A stretch of 64,000 bases of DNA from Dastarcus helophoroides (lineage: Eukaryota; Arthropoda; Insecta; Coleoptera; Bothrideridae), in assembly GCA_028583605.1 (NCBI GenBank), contig CM053327.1, positions 16,665,629-16,729,628 of the forward strand, given 5' to 3'. The position numbers and the translations under genes are program-made. Below the pieces are notes generated by a model. The model was not told where the DNA came from and did not search any database. It saw only the letters and a list, made by a program, of their open reading frames with translations. Shown here piece by piece: positions 37,340 through 47,772 of this stretch (positions are counted from its first letter, which is position 1; the number at the start of each line of letters is the position of its first letter).

Positions 37340-39474
37340 CAGGGTGTTTCACAATTGCATGCTGAACTGGCAGAGGAATATTCCTTGGGCAATTTTAAGA
37401 CAAAATTTTCATATTAACATAGGTCCGGAAACGCTTCATTTTCGATATACAGGGCGGTAAAAATTGAAGAAAAAATCGGTTTTTCTTCAATATTTCTGAG
37501 ACTGGTTTAGATATTTTTTTCATATTCAGTACACGATATCTGGGTATAAAAGCAAGTATTTTGACAAAAAAACATTTGTTTTGATTCCACCAGTGGCGTT
37601 CCCACAAACAGGTCGATACACATTTTGGAAAAAAAAATGTGACGCCAATGCTATTTTTCAAAATAAGAATTATTTTCCTAGTCTTTGTTGTGTTTTTATC
37701 AAAAATGAGCTCTTGACTTTTTGTCCTACGACGGCCGGTTTCCGAATTAAAAAATAAAAATCATTTACTTGCTATGCCGCTATGGTAGATTAATTTATTA
37801 ATGAAATCTTAGCAATGAAATTAATTAAATCATATCAGGTGTTGAAAATGTCCACCACCTGCAAGTATGCACACCTCAACTCTTCTTGTCATAGATTCGC
37901 GTACTCGTTGAAAAATTCCTGGCGTATTTCTTATAGTGTTGCAGGAATCTATTATGCGATTTCTCAGTTCTTCTTCAGTTTGGATTGGGGTGCTATAAAC
38001 TAAGGTTTTAAGATAGCCCCATAAAAAATAATCTAGACTGTTCAGGTCAGGGGATCTAGGCGGCCATAATTCTGTTCCTGCTCTGCCTATCCAGCGATTA
38101 TTGTAATTTTGGTCCAAATATGCACGTGCCAAAACACTAAAATGCGCAGGGGCACCATCGTGCATAAACCACATTCGATTTCGGATTAAAACGGGGATAT
38201 CTTCTAACAGCACTGGTATATCATTTTCAAGAAAGTGACGATAATTTTCTCCATTTAATCTTCTTGGCAGAAAAAAGGGTCCAATTAAATAGTCGTCAAC
38301 AATTCCTGCCCACACATTTCCCGAGAATTGTTCTTGGTGATTGACTTCGACCATGGCATGCGGGTTCTCTTCAGCCCAAAAGTGATTGTTGTGGAAGTTT
38401 TTAATTGCATTTCGGGAAAAACTGGCTTCATCAGTAAATAATACTTCTCTGTCAAATAGTGGATTTTCAACAATTTTTTGAATAAACCATTGGCAGAAAT
38501 TTATACGAAATGGTAAATCCCGAGGCAGTAAGGCCTGAACCCGTTGAATATGGTAAGGGTATAACAAAAAATCGTGAAGTATCCTCCAGACTAAAATATG
38601 GGAGATATTTAAATTACTAGCAATTTTCCTTGTGCTTATTTCGGGATTTTGCTCAACTGAATTAAGAACAGCTATTTCAGTTTCTTCTGTTCTTGCGGTT
38701 CTTTGTGCCCCTTTCAAGTGATGATCGGGTTTAAAACATCCCTTCTCGCGTAGTCTTCTATGAACGCTTGAAAAAGTTCTTGCATCTGGCACAATTCTTT
38801 GCGGAAAACACTCTGCATACAGTCGCCTGGCTTCAAATGCATTTCCATCCGCAAGACCGTACATGTAATGAATATCGGCAAACTCAGCATTCTCAAACAT
38901 ATTTTCTTATACTTATCAATCACTCACATTCAGATAAAGTATTGAAGTGAAAAATTTGACACTTGGTTGTAAACACAAAACTAAATCTCAGTGGCCTAGT
39001 ACTAGATTTTCATTAATAAATTAATCTACCACAGCGGCATAGCAAGTAAATGATTTTTATTTTTTAATTCGGAAACCGTCCGTCGTAGGACAAAAAGTCA
39101 AGAGCTCATTTTTGATAGAAACACAACAAAGACTAGGAAAATAATTCTTATTTTGAAAAATAGCATTGGCGTCACATTTTTTTTTCCAAAATGTGTATCG
39201 ACCTGTTTGTGGGAACGCCACTGGTGGAATCAAAACAAATGTTTTTTTGACAAAATACTTGCTTTTATACCCAGATATCGTGTACTGAATATCAAAAAAA
39301 TATCTAAACCAGTCTCAGAAATATTGAAGAAAAACCGATTTTTTCTTCAATTTTTACCGCCCTGTATATCGAAAATGAAGCATTTCCGGACCTATGTTAA
39401 TATAAAAATTTTGTCTTAAAATTGCCCAAGGAATATCCCCCTGCCGGTTCAGCATGCAATTATGAAACACCCTG
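37340..39474 (-). mobile_element. Mariner-type (DD41D) transposon with long terminal inverted repeats, apparently intact
   Basis: 2135 bp beginning CAGGGTGTTTCACAATTGC and ending in its inverse, with TA on both sides. The inverted repeats extend about 470 bp (37340 to about 37812, and about 39003 to 39474) and are nearly identical, so each arm contains a mirror-image copy of the same 88-codon frame (37395-37661 and 39153-39419), which I take as non-functional. One uninterrupted transposase gene lies between them. The near-identity of the arms and the open frame suggest recent activity. Confidence 0.9.
37830..38900 (-). CDS. DD41D mariner/Tc1-superfamily transposase
   Basis: 356 aa and uninterrupted. 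It catalyses cut-and-paste excision and insertion of its element at TA. The N-terminal roughly 120 residues hold two helix-turn-helix parts (MFENAEFADIHYMYGLADGN; later STRKIASNLNISHILVWRIL). The catalytic domain shows the first Asp in VLFTDEASF, the second in MHDGAPAHF and the third in SPDLNSLDYFLWGYL. By my count 41 residues separate the second Asp from the Asp in LDYF, which gives DD41D rather than the DD34D of classical mariners. Start ATG at 38900 opens the frame. Both arms of the long terminal repeat lie directly outside; the ORF's last bases nearly reach the left arm. All three Asp residues are present, so it could be active. Confidence 0.9.
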   Translation of the reverse strand: MFENAEFADIHYMYGLADGNAFEARRLYAECFPQRIVPDARTFSSVHRRLREKGCFKPDHHLKGAQRTARTEETEIAVLNSVEQNPEISTRKIASNLNISHILVWRILHDFLLYPYHIQRVQALLPRDLPFRINFCQWFIQKIVENPLFDREVLFTDEASFSRNAIKNFHNNHFWAEENPHAMVEVNHQEQFSGNVWAGIVDDYLIGPFFLPRRLNGENYRHFLENDIPVLLEDIPVLIRNRMWFMHDGAPAHFSVLARAYLDQNYNNRWIGRAGTELWPPRSPDLNSLDYFLWGYLKTLVYSTPIQTEEELRNRIIDSCNTIRNTPGIFQRVRESMTRRVEVCILAGGGHFQHLI

Positions 39475-39480
39475 TATATA

Positions 39481-40414
39481 CAGAGTGGCCCCGTTTTAAG
39501 TGCCTTAAATGAAACAAGTGATAAAGAAAATAATTTTAAGCAAAAAGTTTCCTATATACATGCATCCGAAAACTGTTAATAAAAAAGATACAAGGTGGTA
39601 AAATTGAAATTAAAAAAAAAGTTTTTACCCTTTCACTTTCAAGTTTTCTAAGATATTTAAACTAAAAATCTGTGATATTATTCTAGGAAAAAAGCGGTAC
39701 ACTACTGAAGGAAATGAAATAAAATACCTGTTCTGAATAAAAATTATTTCTTGACATATTTCTTGACATTTTGGCACCGGCTGCGTGATGTCGTTGGTTT
39801 TGGAAAAAACATCACTCTTATTCGTACTTTCTGTAAGGAAAGTCCCAAAAATTTAAACTCTGTCACAATAGTGACAAACATGAAAGAATGTTAAGAGTCA
39901 GCTTTATTAAAAAGGTGTTATTTCATTTCATTTTATCCAGTGTCGTAGCATCTTAAACTTACCCCTCTTTGGGTTAGTCACTGATTATTTAAAGATCAGC
40001 ATGCATCGTATTCGAACAGTTCCTACGTAAAACATTAGGTAATGAATGCCAAAAAAAAAGGTCAAGAGAAAACTCTTCTTCAGAATTAAGTGCTTTACCC
40101 AAAAATTGTATTTTATTTCTGTTTTTTAGTGACGTACTCCTTTTTTTTTCAAAACAATATCACAGATTACCCGTAACTCCGCCACTAGTTTTATTTTATT
40201 TTATGATCATTTATCTACACACCAAGTGTGAAAAATTTAATTTAAATATCTCTTAAACCTTGAAAGTGAAACAAAAAAACTTCATTTTATTGCAATTCAA
40301 AAAACCGGTATCTTTTTTATTAAGTGTTTCCGGATATATGTTCACAGGAAACTTTTTCACTAAACTTTTTCTATCATTTGTTTAATTTAAGGCACTTAAA
40401 ACGGGGACACCCTG
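39481..40414. mobile_element. TA-flanked non-autonomous element (934 bp) abutting the mariner
   Basis: Ends CAGAGTGGCCCCGTTTTAAG and (inverted) CAGGGTGTCCCCGTTTTAAG continue as imperfect inverted repeats for about 200 bp (for example TTAATAAAAAAGATAC on both arms). TATATA separates it from the mariner on the left and follows it on the right. There is no coding frame. The CAGGGTG end resembles that of the neighbouring mariner but the next bases differ, so it is a different family. Confidence 0.8.
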
Positions 40415-40764
40415 TATATATCTGGGATTAGGTAAAGTATAATGAATCTTGGGGATTCTAATTTATAGGTTTGTTTTTCAACAACTAATTTCCGTTAAGT
40501 TGTTTACGATCCTTAACTTCGAAATTTGCATTTGTACTGTATAATCGAGTTTATGCATTTAAAAGAAAGTTAAATGAATGAATTAAACTGCGCTAAGATT
40601 TATTTTAAATCTCTATTTATTTGCTTTTTTTGTCGCCTTTAGGTTTTGCGACTTTATTTTAGATGAAAAAGGAATCTGTTCGCAAATTTACTCTTTGACG
40701 TGATAATTAGAATGAATATTTTATCTCATTATGAAAAATAATAATCGAAGTCTTGTAAGTTCGA

Positions 40765-41190
40765 ATTTACAAATCAATCGTGAGACCGGTCCTAACATAT
40801 GCGGCGGAAACTCGAGCAGAGAACTTCTAAAACAAAAGTATGGTTAGAAGTGTAGAAATGAGAGTATTGCGATCGATTAAAGGAGTGACGTTGCGTGATA
40901 AAATTAGGAGTGCTAATTAGGAGTGTAATACGAGCAGAACTAAGACTTTAGAAGATCAAGATGAAAATACTGGAGAGACCATGGCGACAGAATGGGGGCG
41001 ACAGATGGGCAAAGTGGGCAAAAGAAAAAAAAACCTACATCAAAAAGACTTCCTGGCAGAGCACCTAAGAGATAGCATGAAAGCTGGACATCCGCATCAC
41101 AAGATGCTTTATGTCAGAAAACACAGGACTATATCTTATCAAACGAGGAAGAAGAAGGAAAATCCGTCATACCAAATGCTAAAATAAAAT
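40765..41190 (+). pseudogene. 5'-truncated RTE-like LINE 3' end
   Basis: On the + strand the phrase IVRPVLTYAAETRAENF (about 40770-40830) matches the conserved region after the RT domain of RTE-type LINEs (…RPVLTYGAETW…). Broken frames follow, including RQNGGDRWAKWAKEKKTY. Frameshifts and stops show it is dead. Confidence 0.55.
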
Positions 41191-41598
41191 GCCTTGTGAC
41201 TTGTCTAAATACCCAAATAAATTAATTTTTTCCAAATAAACTATAGTATTTTTTAATAAAAATCAAACCATTTCTGTAATCCTTTCCAAAATTAATACGC
41301 TCCTATTCTGAGGAATCCAAAATCTATAGAAACAAGAACATAAAAAAAAACAACCTTTATGTAATTCCGACGTTTTGCTATGGCCTTTTTTGTTTTCTTA
41401 TTAGATTCTTACAATATAGGAACAACTCTGCAACTTTTGCGTATTTTATCATGTAAACTCTTTAGTGGAATGGCTAAACTTCTATGACAGGGAGGCGGAC
41501 GAACGAAGAGTAAGATTATAATGGTTCCGTTTTTTTTCCTTTTGTTCCTTTTGTACCGAACTGTAAAAATTAAACTTGCATTTAAATAAACCGAAATT

Positions 41599-41618
41599 AT
41601 ATATATATATATATATTT
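41599..41618. repeat. (AT)n microsatellite
   Basis: About ten AT dinucleotides in a row, immediately upstream of the mariner relic at 41627. Confidence 0.9.
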
Positions 41619-41626
41619 CAGTTTTA

Positions 41627-42513
41627 CGAGGGTACATCAAATATGAATTGGGATTTGTTTTTAAAAATTTATTTGTACAAGATAAATATATGAAAGTTAT
41701 TAACTATTTTTCTACATAATCTCCTGATTTTGTATGCATTTTTTCCAACAGATTGGAAGTTTTTTAATGCCATCATCATAAAAAGAAGGGAGGCGTGTTT
41801 GCAGCCAATTGCGCACAAATGTCTCGACAGCAGCATCATCATGGAATCGCTCACTTCCTAGAGCTTCTTTCAGTGGCCCAAAGATATGATAATCGCATGG
41901 TGATAAGTCGGGACTATAAGGAGGGTGTTCTAATGTTGCCCAATGCATTTCCTCTAATTTTTTATGTGTTAGATTGGCTGAGTGGGGGAGGGCATTGTCG
42001 TGAAGCAAAATTACACTTCTGGCCGAAAATTCGCACCTCTTCCGCCGATATGCACGTTTTGCTTCATCCAATAGCTGGCAGTGGTAGGCAGCATTAACCG
42101 TACGACGTTCATGCAAAAAATCGACGTGCACAACAGCGTTAATCTTGCCCGCAGTCCCACTGGTCCGTGACGACGGGCATGGGGCATTTTCAACTTAAGT
42201 TCGCCCTTCCAAAAATGTTTGTGCCATTCATACACTAGAGTTTTCTTCAAACAAGTATCCCCAAACTGTGCTTCTAGTCTATAAAGAATTTCGACGCGCT
42301 TTACACCAACAACGGCAAGCAATTTAATAATAATGCACTGCTCAACGTGTGGATGCACTTTTTGCTCACTCATTATATTTACAACTGACGAGCGGCGAGA
42401 ACGCCTTGAGTGCAAGACGTCACTATGTCAACATGTCTGAGAATATACGCACACTCCTGGATGCCCTCATGGCGACATGATAGAAATTCCGGTTCATATT
42501 TGATGTACCCTCG
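41627..42513 (-). mobile_element. DD34D mariner with internal deletion
   Basis: Inverted ends start CGAGGGTACATCAAATATGA on both sides and TA flanks the element (41625-41626, 42514-42515). The size, 887 bp, is about 400 bp short of the full-length relative at 45230-46513. The - strand has the N-terminal HTH (KVHPHVEQCIIIKLL; TCLKKTLVYEWHKHFWKG) near 42360-42200. It then jumps to the catalytic half (MHVDFLHERRTVNAAYHC; LLHDNALPHSANLT; YSPDLSPCDYHIF), with 34 residues between the last two Asp. The deletion removes the first catalytic Asp region and joins the halves out of frame. Confidence 0.85.
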
Positions 42514-43185
42514 TATATCCAAATTCGAAAATTCGCCGTTTAAGTTACTCTTCCATAAAAAGATATTTAATTTACAAAAAGATAGTATAAATCTCTGAAA
42601 CAAACTTGAAACTGTTATTAACTATAACACCATAAATATGCATTAAAATATAGTTAAACAAAAAGAAAGTAATGCTAAGTTGGTTTTCCGTCTGAATTAA
42701 ATACTACAGATATATGTATAATTGACAACTACATTATGCCGAACTCGTATGTACAGGAATAAATGTGTCTTGCGTAAATAAACTTCCTAGGAAACACGAA
42801 TCGTAAAAGGCTTTTACAGGACTCGTATACTTATTGTAAGTTAAAGATTTTTAGTGTGTTAATCTTACCTACTTTAGCGGAATTATCAGTCAATAAAGTA
42901 CTAAGCAGTTTTAATTTCAAATATTTAATGCATTTCCTTATCTTAGAAAAAGCAATTGCGAATTGGATCCAGCAAAACTGAACAGAAATTAACATAACAA
43001 TTTGGTTCGAAGTAGCCCGCATCTTTTCATAATGTTCCTCGTAAATAACATGTACGATAAAAACAAATACAAGGTCCCAGCATGCTGTAGTTGACGCTGA
43101 ACCAGCAACCTCTCCATATATGGAAGCCTGCAGTTATGGCGCTTATCGAGTAACGAGTGACAACTATTTTTTTGCTTTCTTGCAG
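42514..43185. other. Intron DNA just upstream of the small exon
   Basis: AT-rich and without a gene. The final stretch (CTATTTTTTTGCTTTCTTGCAG, ending 43185) is a strong polypyrimidine tract and acceptor for the exon that follows. Confidence 0.6.
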
Positions 43186-43317
43186 GGGCTCGAACATATC
43201 AGTGCTGCATCTGAGGAGCACATCTGAGCCATGGGAAACCAGTCCAACGTCAATATTTTCTTCATCTAACAAGTGCAACAATAAGACCTATGTCAATATA
43301 CCAAGCAATAGGACTAG
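43186..43317 (+). CDS. Host gene, small internal exon (132 nt)
   Basis: A textbook acceptor ends at 43185 and a textbook donor (AG|GTAAGT) starts at 43318. Between them one frame is open. It enters in phase 2, completing codon 197 as AG|G (Arg), encodes 43 further residues (GSNISVLHLRSTSEPWETSP … KTYVNIPSNRT) and leaves in phase 2. Its length is a multiple of three and its phases equal those of the 7290/48398 junction, so it can be included or skipped without breaking the protein. Base composition is GC-richer than its surroundings. It shares the Ser/Thr/Asn-rich style of the rest of the gene. A longer antisense frame over this stretch is a shadow. Confidence 0.7.
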
Positions 43318-44416
43318 GTAAGTTATAACATTTTTCTCAAGTTCAAATGAAAAGATCCTATAAGTTCATTATTTCTAACAGTGATAACAATCGATGTTCC
43401 CAGAATCTAAAACTAAGATGGCGAGCTTAACGGAAACTTTGTAAAATGAATTTTAGTAATGGCATTGCTTCTGAAACATTGGACATTAAGTAAACTATCG
43501 TCCTGGCTAAAGCAACAGACAATATTTCAAGGCTAACAAAACTAACAAAACTTCGAAAGTGATATCAAACTTTTATTTCAAGAAGGTTTTATCGGTGGTT
43601 GTAATTTACACCTAAAATCAGTAAAGTAAGATATGCACTATGTTAGAAATTCCCTTAGTTTTCAAACACTTGGTTATATTTTAGACGGTTATTTAAAACA
43701 ATTTCGTTTGCTTTATTATTATAGGTAATCGTTACTCTTGGACTTTCGATTTAGCATAAAAATTATTGCATGCGAGTAAAGGTTTGAATTTGCGAGAAAC
43801 TAATTCTGAGAAAGCATTCAAAGGTGCAGCAAGCTCCTTATTATATTTCGTTTTATGGTCTGGAAAGACAAACACTTTTATGTATAATAGATCTTTAGAA
43901 CAAAAGTTATTTATAACGTTATATCAAAGGAATTTGCTTAAAGCAATTGTTTCAAATTGAACTGTTTTACAGAAGTTTTGTAAATTATGCACGCATAACT
44001 TAGTGATAGGTTAGAGCAATAAAACGAAGGAATAAAGAAGAATGTTCAATGCTAACTTTAATGAATTCACTAGCACGTGGCGGTACAGAATGTCAGATAA
44101 GGAATCCGGTTTTGGTCTTGGAATTGTTTCATTATTGTACCCAAAAGATCTGAATATCTAATTGGATTTTAGGCATCCTTAAAAAAATGTTTTACTACTA
44201 ATAGATGTTATTTCGTTGGTGATAAAATATTTTCCTTTTTAAAAAAGTCCCTTCGACCACGGTGTCGACAATTAAAAACAAACACAGCAGTGATTTTGAT
44301 AACTATAACACAAATGCATGACAATTTGAAGAATGCACCATATTTTATGCAATTGATTTGGGAATGGATGCTTTCCTCCATCTGGAAACCAACCATTGGC
44401 AATCTTCGGAAGTGAT
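43318..44416 (+). other. Intron DNA
   Basis: AT-rich. No gene, RNA or bounded element recognised between the small exon and family A copy 2. Confidence 0.5.
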
Positions 44417-44912
44417 CGCGCAGACGAATGGTATATAAAGTTTCCCCTTTCCCTCTTTCCTGTCAGAAGAGTTTCGCCTCTGGTATGGTGGACATACTGA
44501 GTTACCGTGCTCTTCTGCCTAAACTTTCTTATCCTTTGTATCAATTTTCAATTCAGAAGAGTTTCACCTCTGGTATGGTGGACATATTTAGTTACCGTGC
44601 TCTGATGTTTTGAAACTGACCTTTTCATTCTTTCATTTTTGCATATTCCTCTTTTCATTTATTGTTTCTTTTCTTTATTCTTGAAGAAGCCCCCTACGAT
44701 GGTGGGCGAAACGTCGAACACTTTTAGTAGGTCTTTGACACGGTCCAATCCCGGAAGAAGTATATCCTGTAAAGAATTGAAATGTTATTGAAATGGCTCA
44801 TTCTAATTATGTAACCATTTTATGTCTCCCCCCTCATACTACCCACAAATTACAGCCCCTTGATCTCAGTGCTGTACTGGCTCTGGCCGTGGAAGCCTTC
44901 GTTATCACAATA
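44417..44912 (+). repeat. Dispersed repeat family A, copy 2, interrupted by a transposase fragment
   Basis: It has the same order as copy 1: GCGCAGACGAATGG, GTATATAAAG, two direct units with GAGTTTCGCCTCTGGTATGG (about 44468 and 44556), CCCCCTACGATGGTGGGCGA, AACGTCGAACAC, GGTCCAATCCCGGAAG. At AGTATATCCTGTA (about 44770) the repeat is split by roughly 100 bp of foreign sequence, then resumes with TGTACTGGCTCTGGCCGTGG. The ACGATGGTGGGCGAAACGTC segment has the outline of a hammerhead core with a damaged first segment. Confidence 0.7.
44773..44868 (+). pseudogene. pogo/Tigger-like transposase fragment inserted in a repeat
   Basis: The frame reads HSNYVTILCLPPHTTHKLQP then LDLS, the very recognisable LPPHTTHKLQPLD block of pogo/Tigger (DDE_1) transposases. 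Only about 30 codons are present. The edges coincide with a break in family A copy 2, with TGTA on both sides. It is too small for a transposon and was probably copied or joined in during break repair. Confidence 0.75.
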
Positions 44913-45034
44913 CTTTACAACGTGTCTACTCAAACTTTCACTATTATCCCACAAACTGATTTGTATTGTACCTCAAAAAGAAATAGAATATAGTCAATAC
45001 GTTGGTATTTAGAAGTGATTTGATTCCGTTGTAT

Positions 45035-46660
45035 TTATCTAGCGCTGTTTCTGTATAACGTTCGAGTGACGATGGTGATTGTTTCGGGTAGTCGTTGCCT
45101 ACCATTGTAGTCTGAGCCACCGCAGTTAGTGGAATGCCACTTGTCTTGTATCAGGCGGCTTTCTTGTGTGACGAGGATTTTTGTCACGTCCGACGAAAAA
45201 TCGCAGGTGGTATTTTGAGTTATGATGTACAAGGGTAAATCAAATATGAACCGGCATTTCTATCATGGGCGTTGGGAATGTGCGCATACTCTTAGACATG
45301 TTAGATGGGAATATCACGTGACTTCTTGCGCTCAAGCGAATGGCGTTCCTCGCCGTTTGTCAGTTGTAAATACAAAGAGTGAGCAAGAGGTTTATCCCCA
45401 CATTGCGTAGCGGCATTATTATTAAATTTCTTGACTTTGACGGTGTAAAGCCTGTCCAAATTGTTCATAGACTAAAAGCACAGTTTGTTTGAAAAAAACT
45501 CGAGTGTATGAATGGCCCAAAAAATTTTTGAAAGAACGAACTCAAGTTGAAAATGGACCCCATGCCCGTCGTTCTCGGACCAATGTGACTGCGGATAAGA
45601 TTAACGCTGTTCAACGCCCTTTGGAAGGTGATCGCCGTTTAACTGTTGGTGAAATTGCAACTCAGATAAGGATAAGCTTTGGGAGTGATCAATCCATCAT
45701 TACCAATGAGCTGGGGTTTTGAAAATTTCTGCCAGGTGGGTACCTTGTCTTTTGATTTAAGAATAAAAACAACAACGTCTGGAGATTTGTCAGCGCCATC
45801 TTGGGCATTTTCAACGTGAACGTGATGGATTTTTTGTAACGTAACGGTACGTGTGATGGGATTTGGGCCCACCCCCTGAATCCAAACAAGCAAGCATGGA
45901 GTGAGTGGAGAAGAAAGGGCGAATGTGCAACCGTCAAGGCAAAAACTCGCCTCTCAGCTGAAAAGGTTTTTGCGACAGTGTTTTGGGATTTTAGAGGAGT
46001 TGTGCACGTCGACTTTCTGCATGAATGTCATACTGTTAATGCTGCCTACTACTGCCAGCTATTGGATGAAGCTAAACGTGCATATCGGTGGAAGAGGCGT
46101 AAATTTTCGGTCAGAAATGTGATTTTGCTTCACAACAATGCCCATCTCCACTTCAGCCAATCTGACACATCATAAATTAGAGGAAATGCATTGGGCAACA
46201 TTAGAATACCTTCCTTATAGTCCCGACTTATCACCATGCGATTATCATATGTCTAGGCCACTGAAAGAAGCTCTAGGAGGATGAGCGATTTCATAATGAT
46301 GCTGCTGTCGAAGCATTTGTGCGCATTTGGCTGCAAACACGCGTCCCTTCTTTTTATGATGATGGCATTAAAAAACTGTCAATCCTGTTGGGAAAAAAAG
46401 CACTAATAAAAGCAGGAGATTATGTAGGAAAATAGATAATAACTTTGGTATATGTATCTTGTAGCAATAAATGTTTAAAAACAAATTCCGGTTCATATTT
46501 GACTTAACCTCAGTAGTTACCGTTTTGCCATCCGCGAATGGCTCAGGAAAGTTGAGGATATTAATGAGCGATGCTCCGGCGTCAGTAAGAAGCCACACAA
46601 CATCAAAGGCATAGGCAGTAGGCAGCAGATACACGCATCCGTGAGGTGCACGGTCGTGTT
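45035..46660 (-). other. GC-richer coding-like block split by a mariner
   Basis: Outside the mariner (45230-46513), the flanks 45038-45229 and 46514-46660 are GC-richer than normal intron. On the - strand they give CVYLLPTAYAFDVVWLLTDA… (right flank) and CDFSSDVTKILVTQESRLIQ… ending at a stop (left flank). Removing the mariner and one TA leaves the two frames out of register by one base, so if they were one gene it is broken. I do not recognise the product; it may be an older mobile element or a gene fragment. Confidence 0.35.
45230..46513 (+). mobile_element. Full-length DD34D mariner, transposase broken
   Basis: 1284 bp with ends CAAGGGTAAATCAAATATGA and (inverted) CTGAGGTTAAGTCAAATATG, TA at both sides. 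It belongs to the family of the deleted copy at 41627. On the + strand the transposase can be followed in pieces: N-terminal HTH (about 45240-45410), KKTRVYEWPKKFLKERTQ, NAVQRPLEGDRRLTVGEIAT, GIWAHPLNPNKQAWSEWRRK (region of the first Asp), VVHVDFLHECHTVNAAYYC, LLHNNAHLH (second Asp replaced by Asn) and YSPDLSPCDYHM (third Asp). Stops and frameshifts occur between pieces, so it is inactive. Confidence 0.85.
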
Positions 46661-47646
46661 TTCGTTATTTTGTTATACCTTTCCAGAGTTCTACTAATAA
46701 TGCTCTCGAAAGCTCATGTTTAGTATCTTGGGTTTGTCCTTTGTTTTCTTATAGGTTTAAAGTTTGCAGTGTTAAATTTAAAAGTTTAAATTTTGGGATA
46801 AAGTTGCAAATTTAAGTGTAAAATCAAATATTCAAGATCAAAACAGAAGCAGTTTTGAAATTTTGACATTTTTCTTAATATAAGTTTCACATTCCTATTT
46901 AAGAGCTAGACTTTTTTCTAAAAATTTCTGATTAAATTTGCAATTTATACAATTTTTTCAAGAAAATTAAATATAAATTGGAAATTTCCTGTGCGGTTCA
47001 ACTTGGCACAGCAAGAAGTTCTATTTATGGTGACTCCTTTTTTCCATATAACTTGTAAACTTTAAAATTATTTGCCAAGCGGGGTGTTGCCCAATAAAAT
47101 TACAACTTCTCTTCTTGTGAAACAATGTTCAGTGCCATTTAATACCTATCCACCTCCTAGTGGCAGTGCTTCAAGAGAATAATCGGATTACATTTTTTTC
47201 GATTGAGTTGTACTTAAAAAAATAAACTTAACTAAACATTTTACTTTTTATTTTAAAACGAGATTCAACAAGTAGTTTATACAACTTTCGATGTTTTGCT
47301 TAAGATTTCAAAATAAAATACATTTGGAGTTTTCATCGAAATATTGGTATTTAACGAAATATCTTCAATCTAAAATTTAAATTCTTTAGCTTAAAAATCG
47401 AAAAAATTTTATATATATCTATAAATTTCGGCTACTTGTTTTTCTCGAAATTTAAATTTTTTTCTCAATATTTATAAGTCAAATTAAAATTTTTTATATT
47501 TTTCCTAAAATTTCTATGACATAATTAAACTTTCGACTTTTTTCTAAAAACGTCTAGTAAGTCATAATTTTTCAAGAGAAATCTAAATTCCTTATTATTT
47601 TTTAATTATCCTGAAAATAATCGTGTAATTATGTAGTTTTGGGGAC
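46661..47646. repeat. AT-rich GAAATTT-type filler
   Basis: Positions 46790-47600 are the same degenerate AAATTTAAA/TTCGAAATTT style as in the hAT-like elements. I found no bounded element and no gene. Confidence 0.45.
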
Positions 47647-47722
47647 CATGCTCCAGTGGTATGGGCGCTGGACTACAAACTAAGAGAGCTGGGTTCGAAT
47701 CCAGCTAGCGGCTTCATCTACT
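47647..47722 (+). repeat. tRNA-like sequence, probably the head of a SINE
   Basis: An A-box-like stretch (CCAGTGGTATGGGCGCTGGA) and a clean T-arm/B box (GCTGGGTTCGAATCCAGC) are correctly spaced. The two ends do not pair as an acceptor stem and no good anticodon arm is visible. A tRNA-derived SINE 5' end or tRNA pseudogene is more likely than a working tRNA. Confidence 0.5.
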
Positions 47723-47772
47723 GCCCGTTTTAAAGAAACGCTCTGGTTCCTTAAGTCAACTCAACTTGACGG

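Noticed and set aside
37395..37661. 88-codon frame that occurs twice (also 39153-39419) as a second gene of the mariner
   Set aside because: It lies wholly inside the terminal inverted repeats and is duplicated only because the arms are copies; composition is AT-driven.
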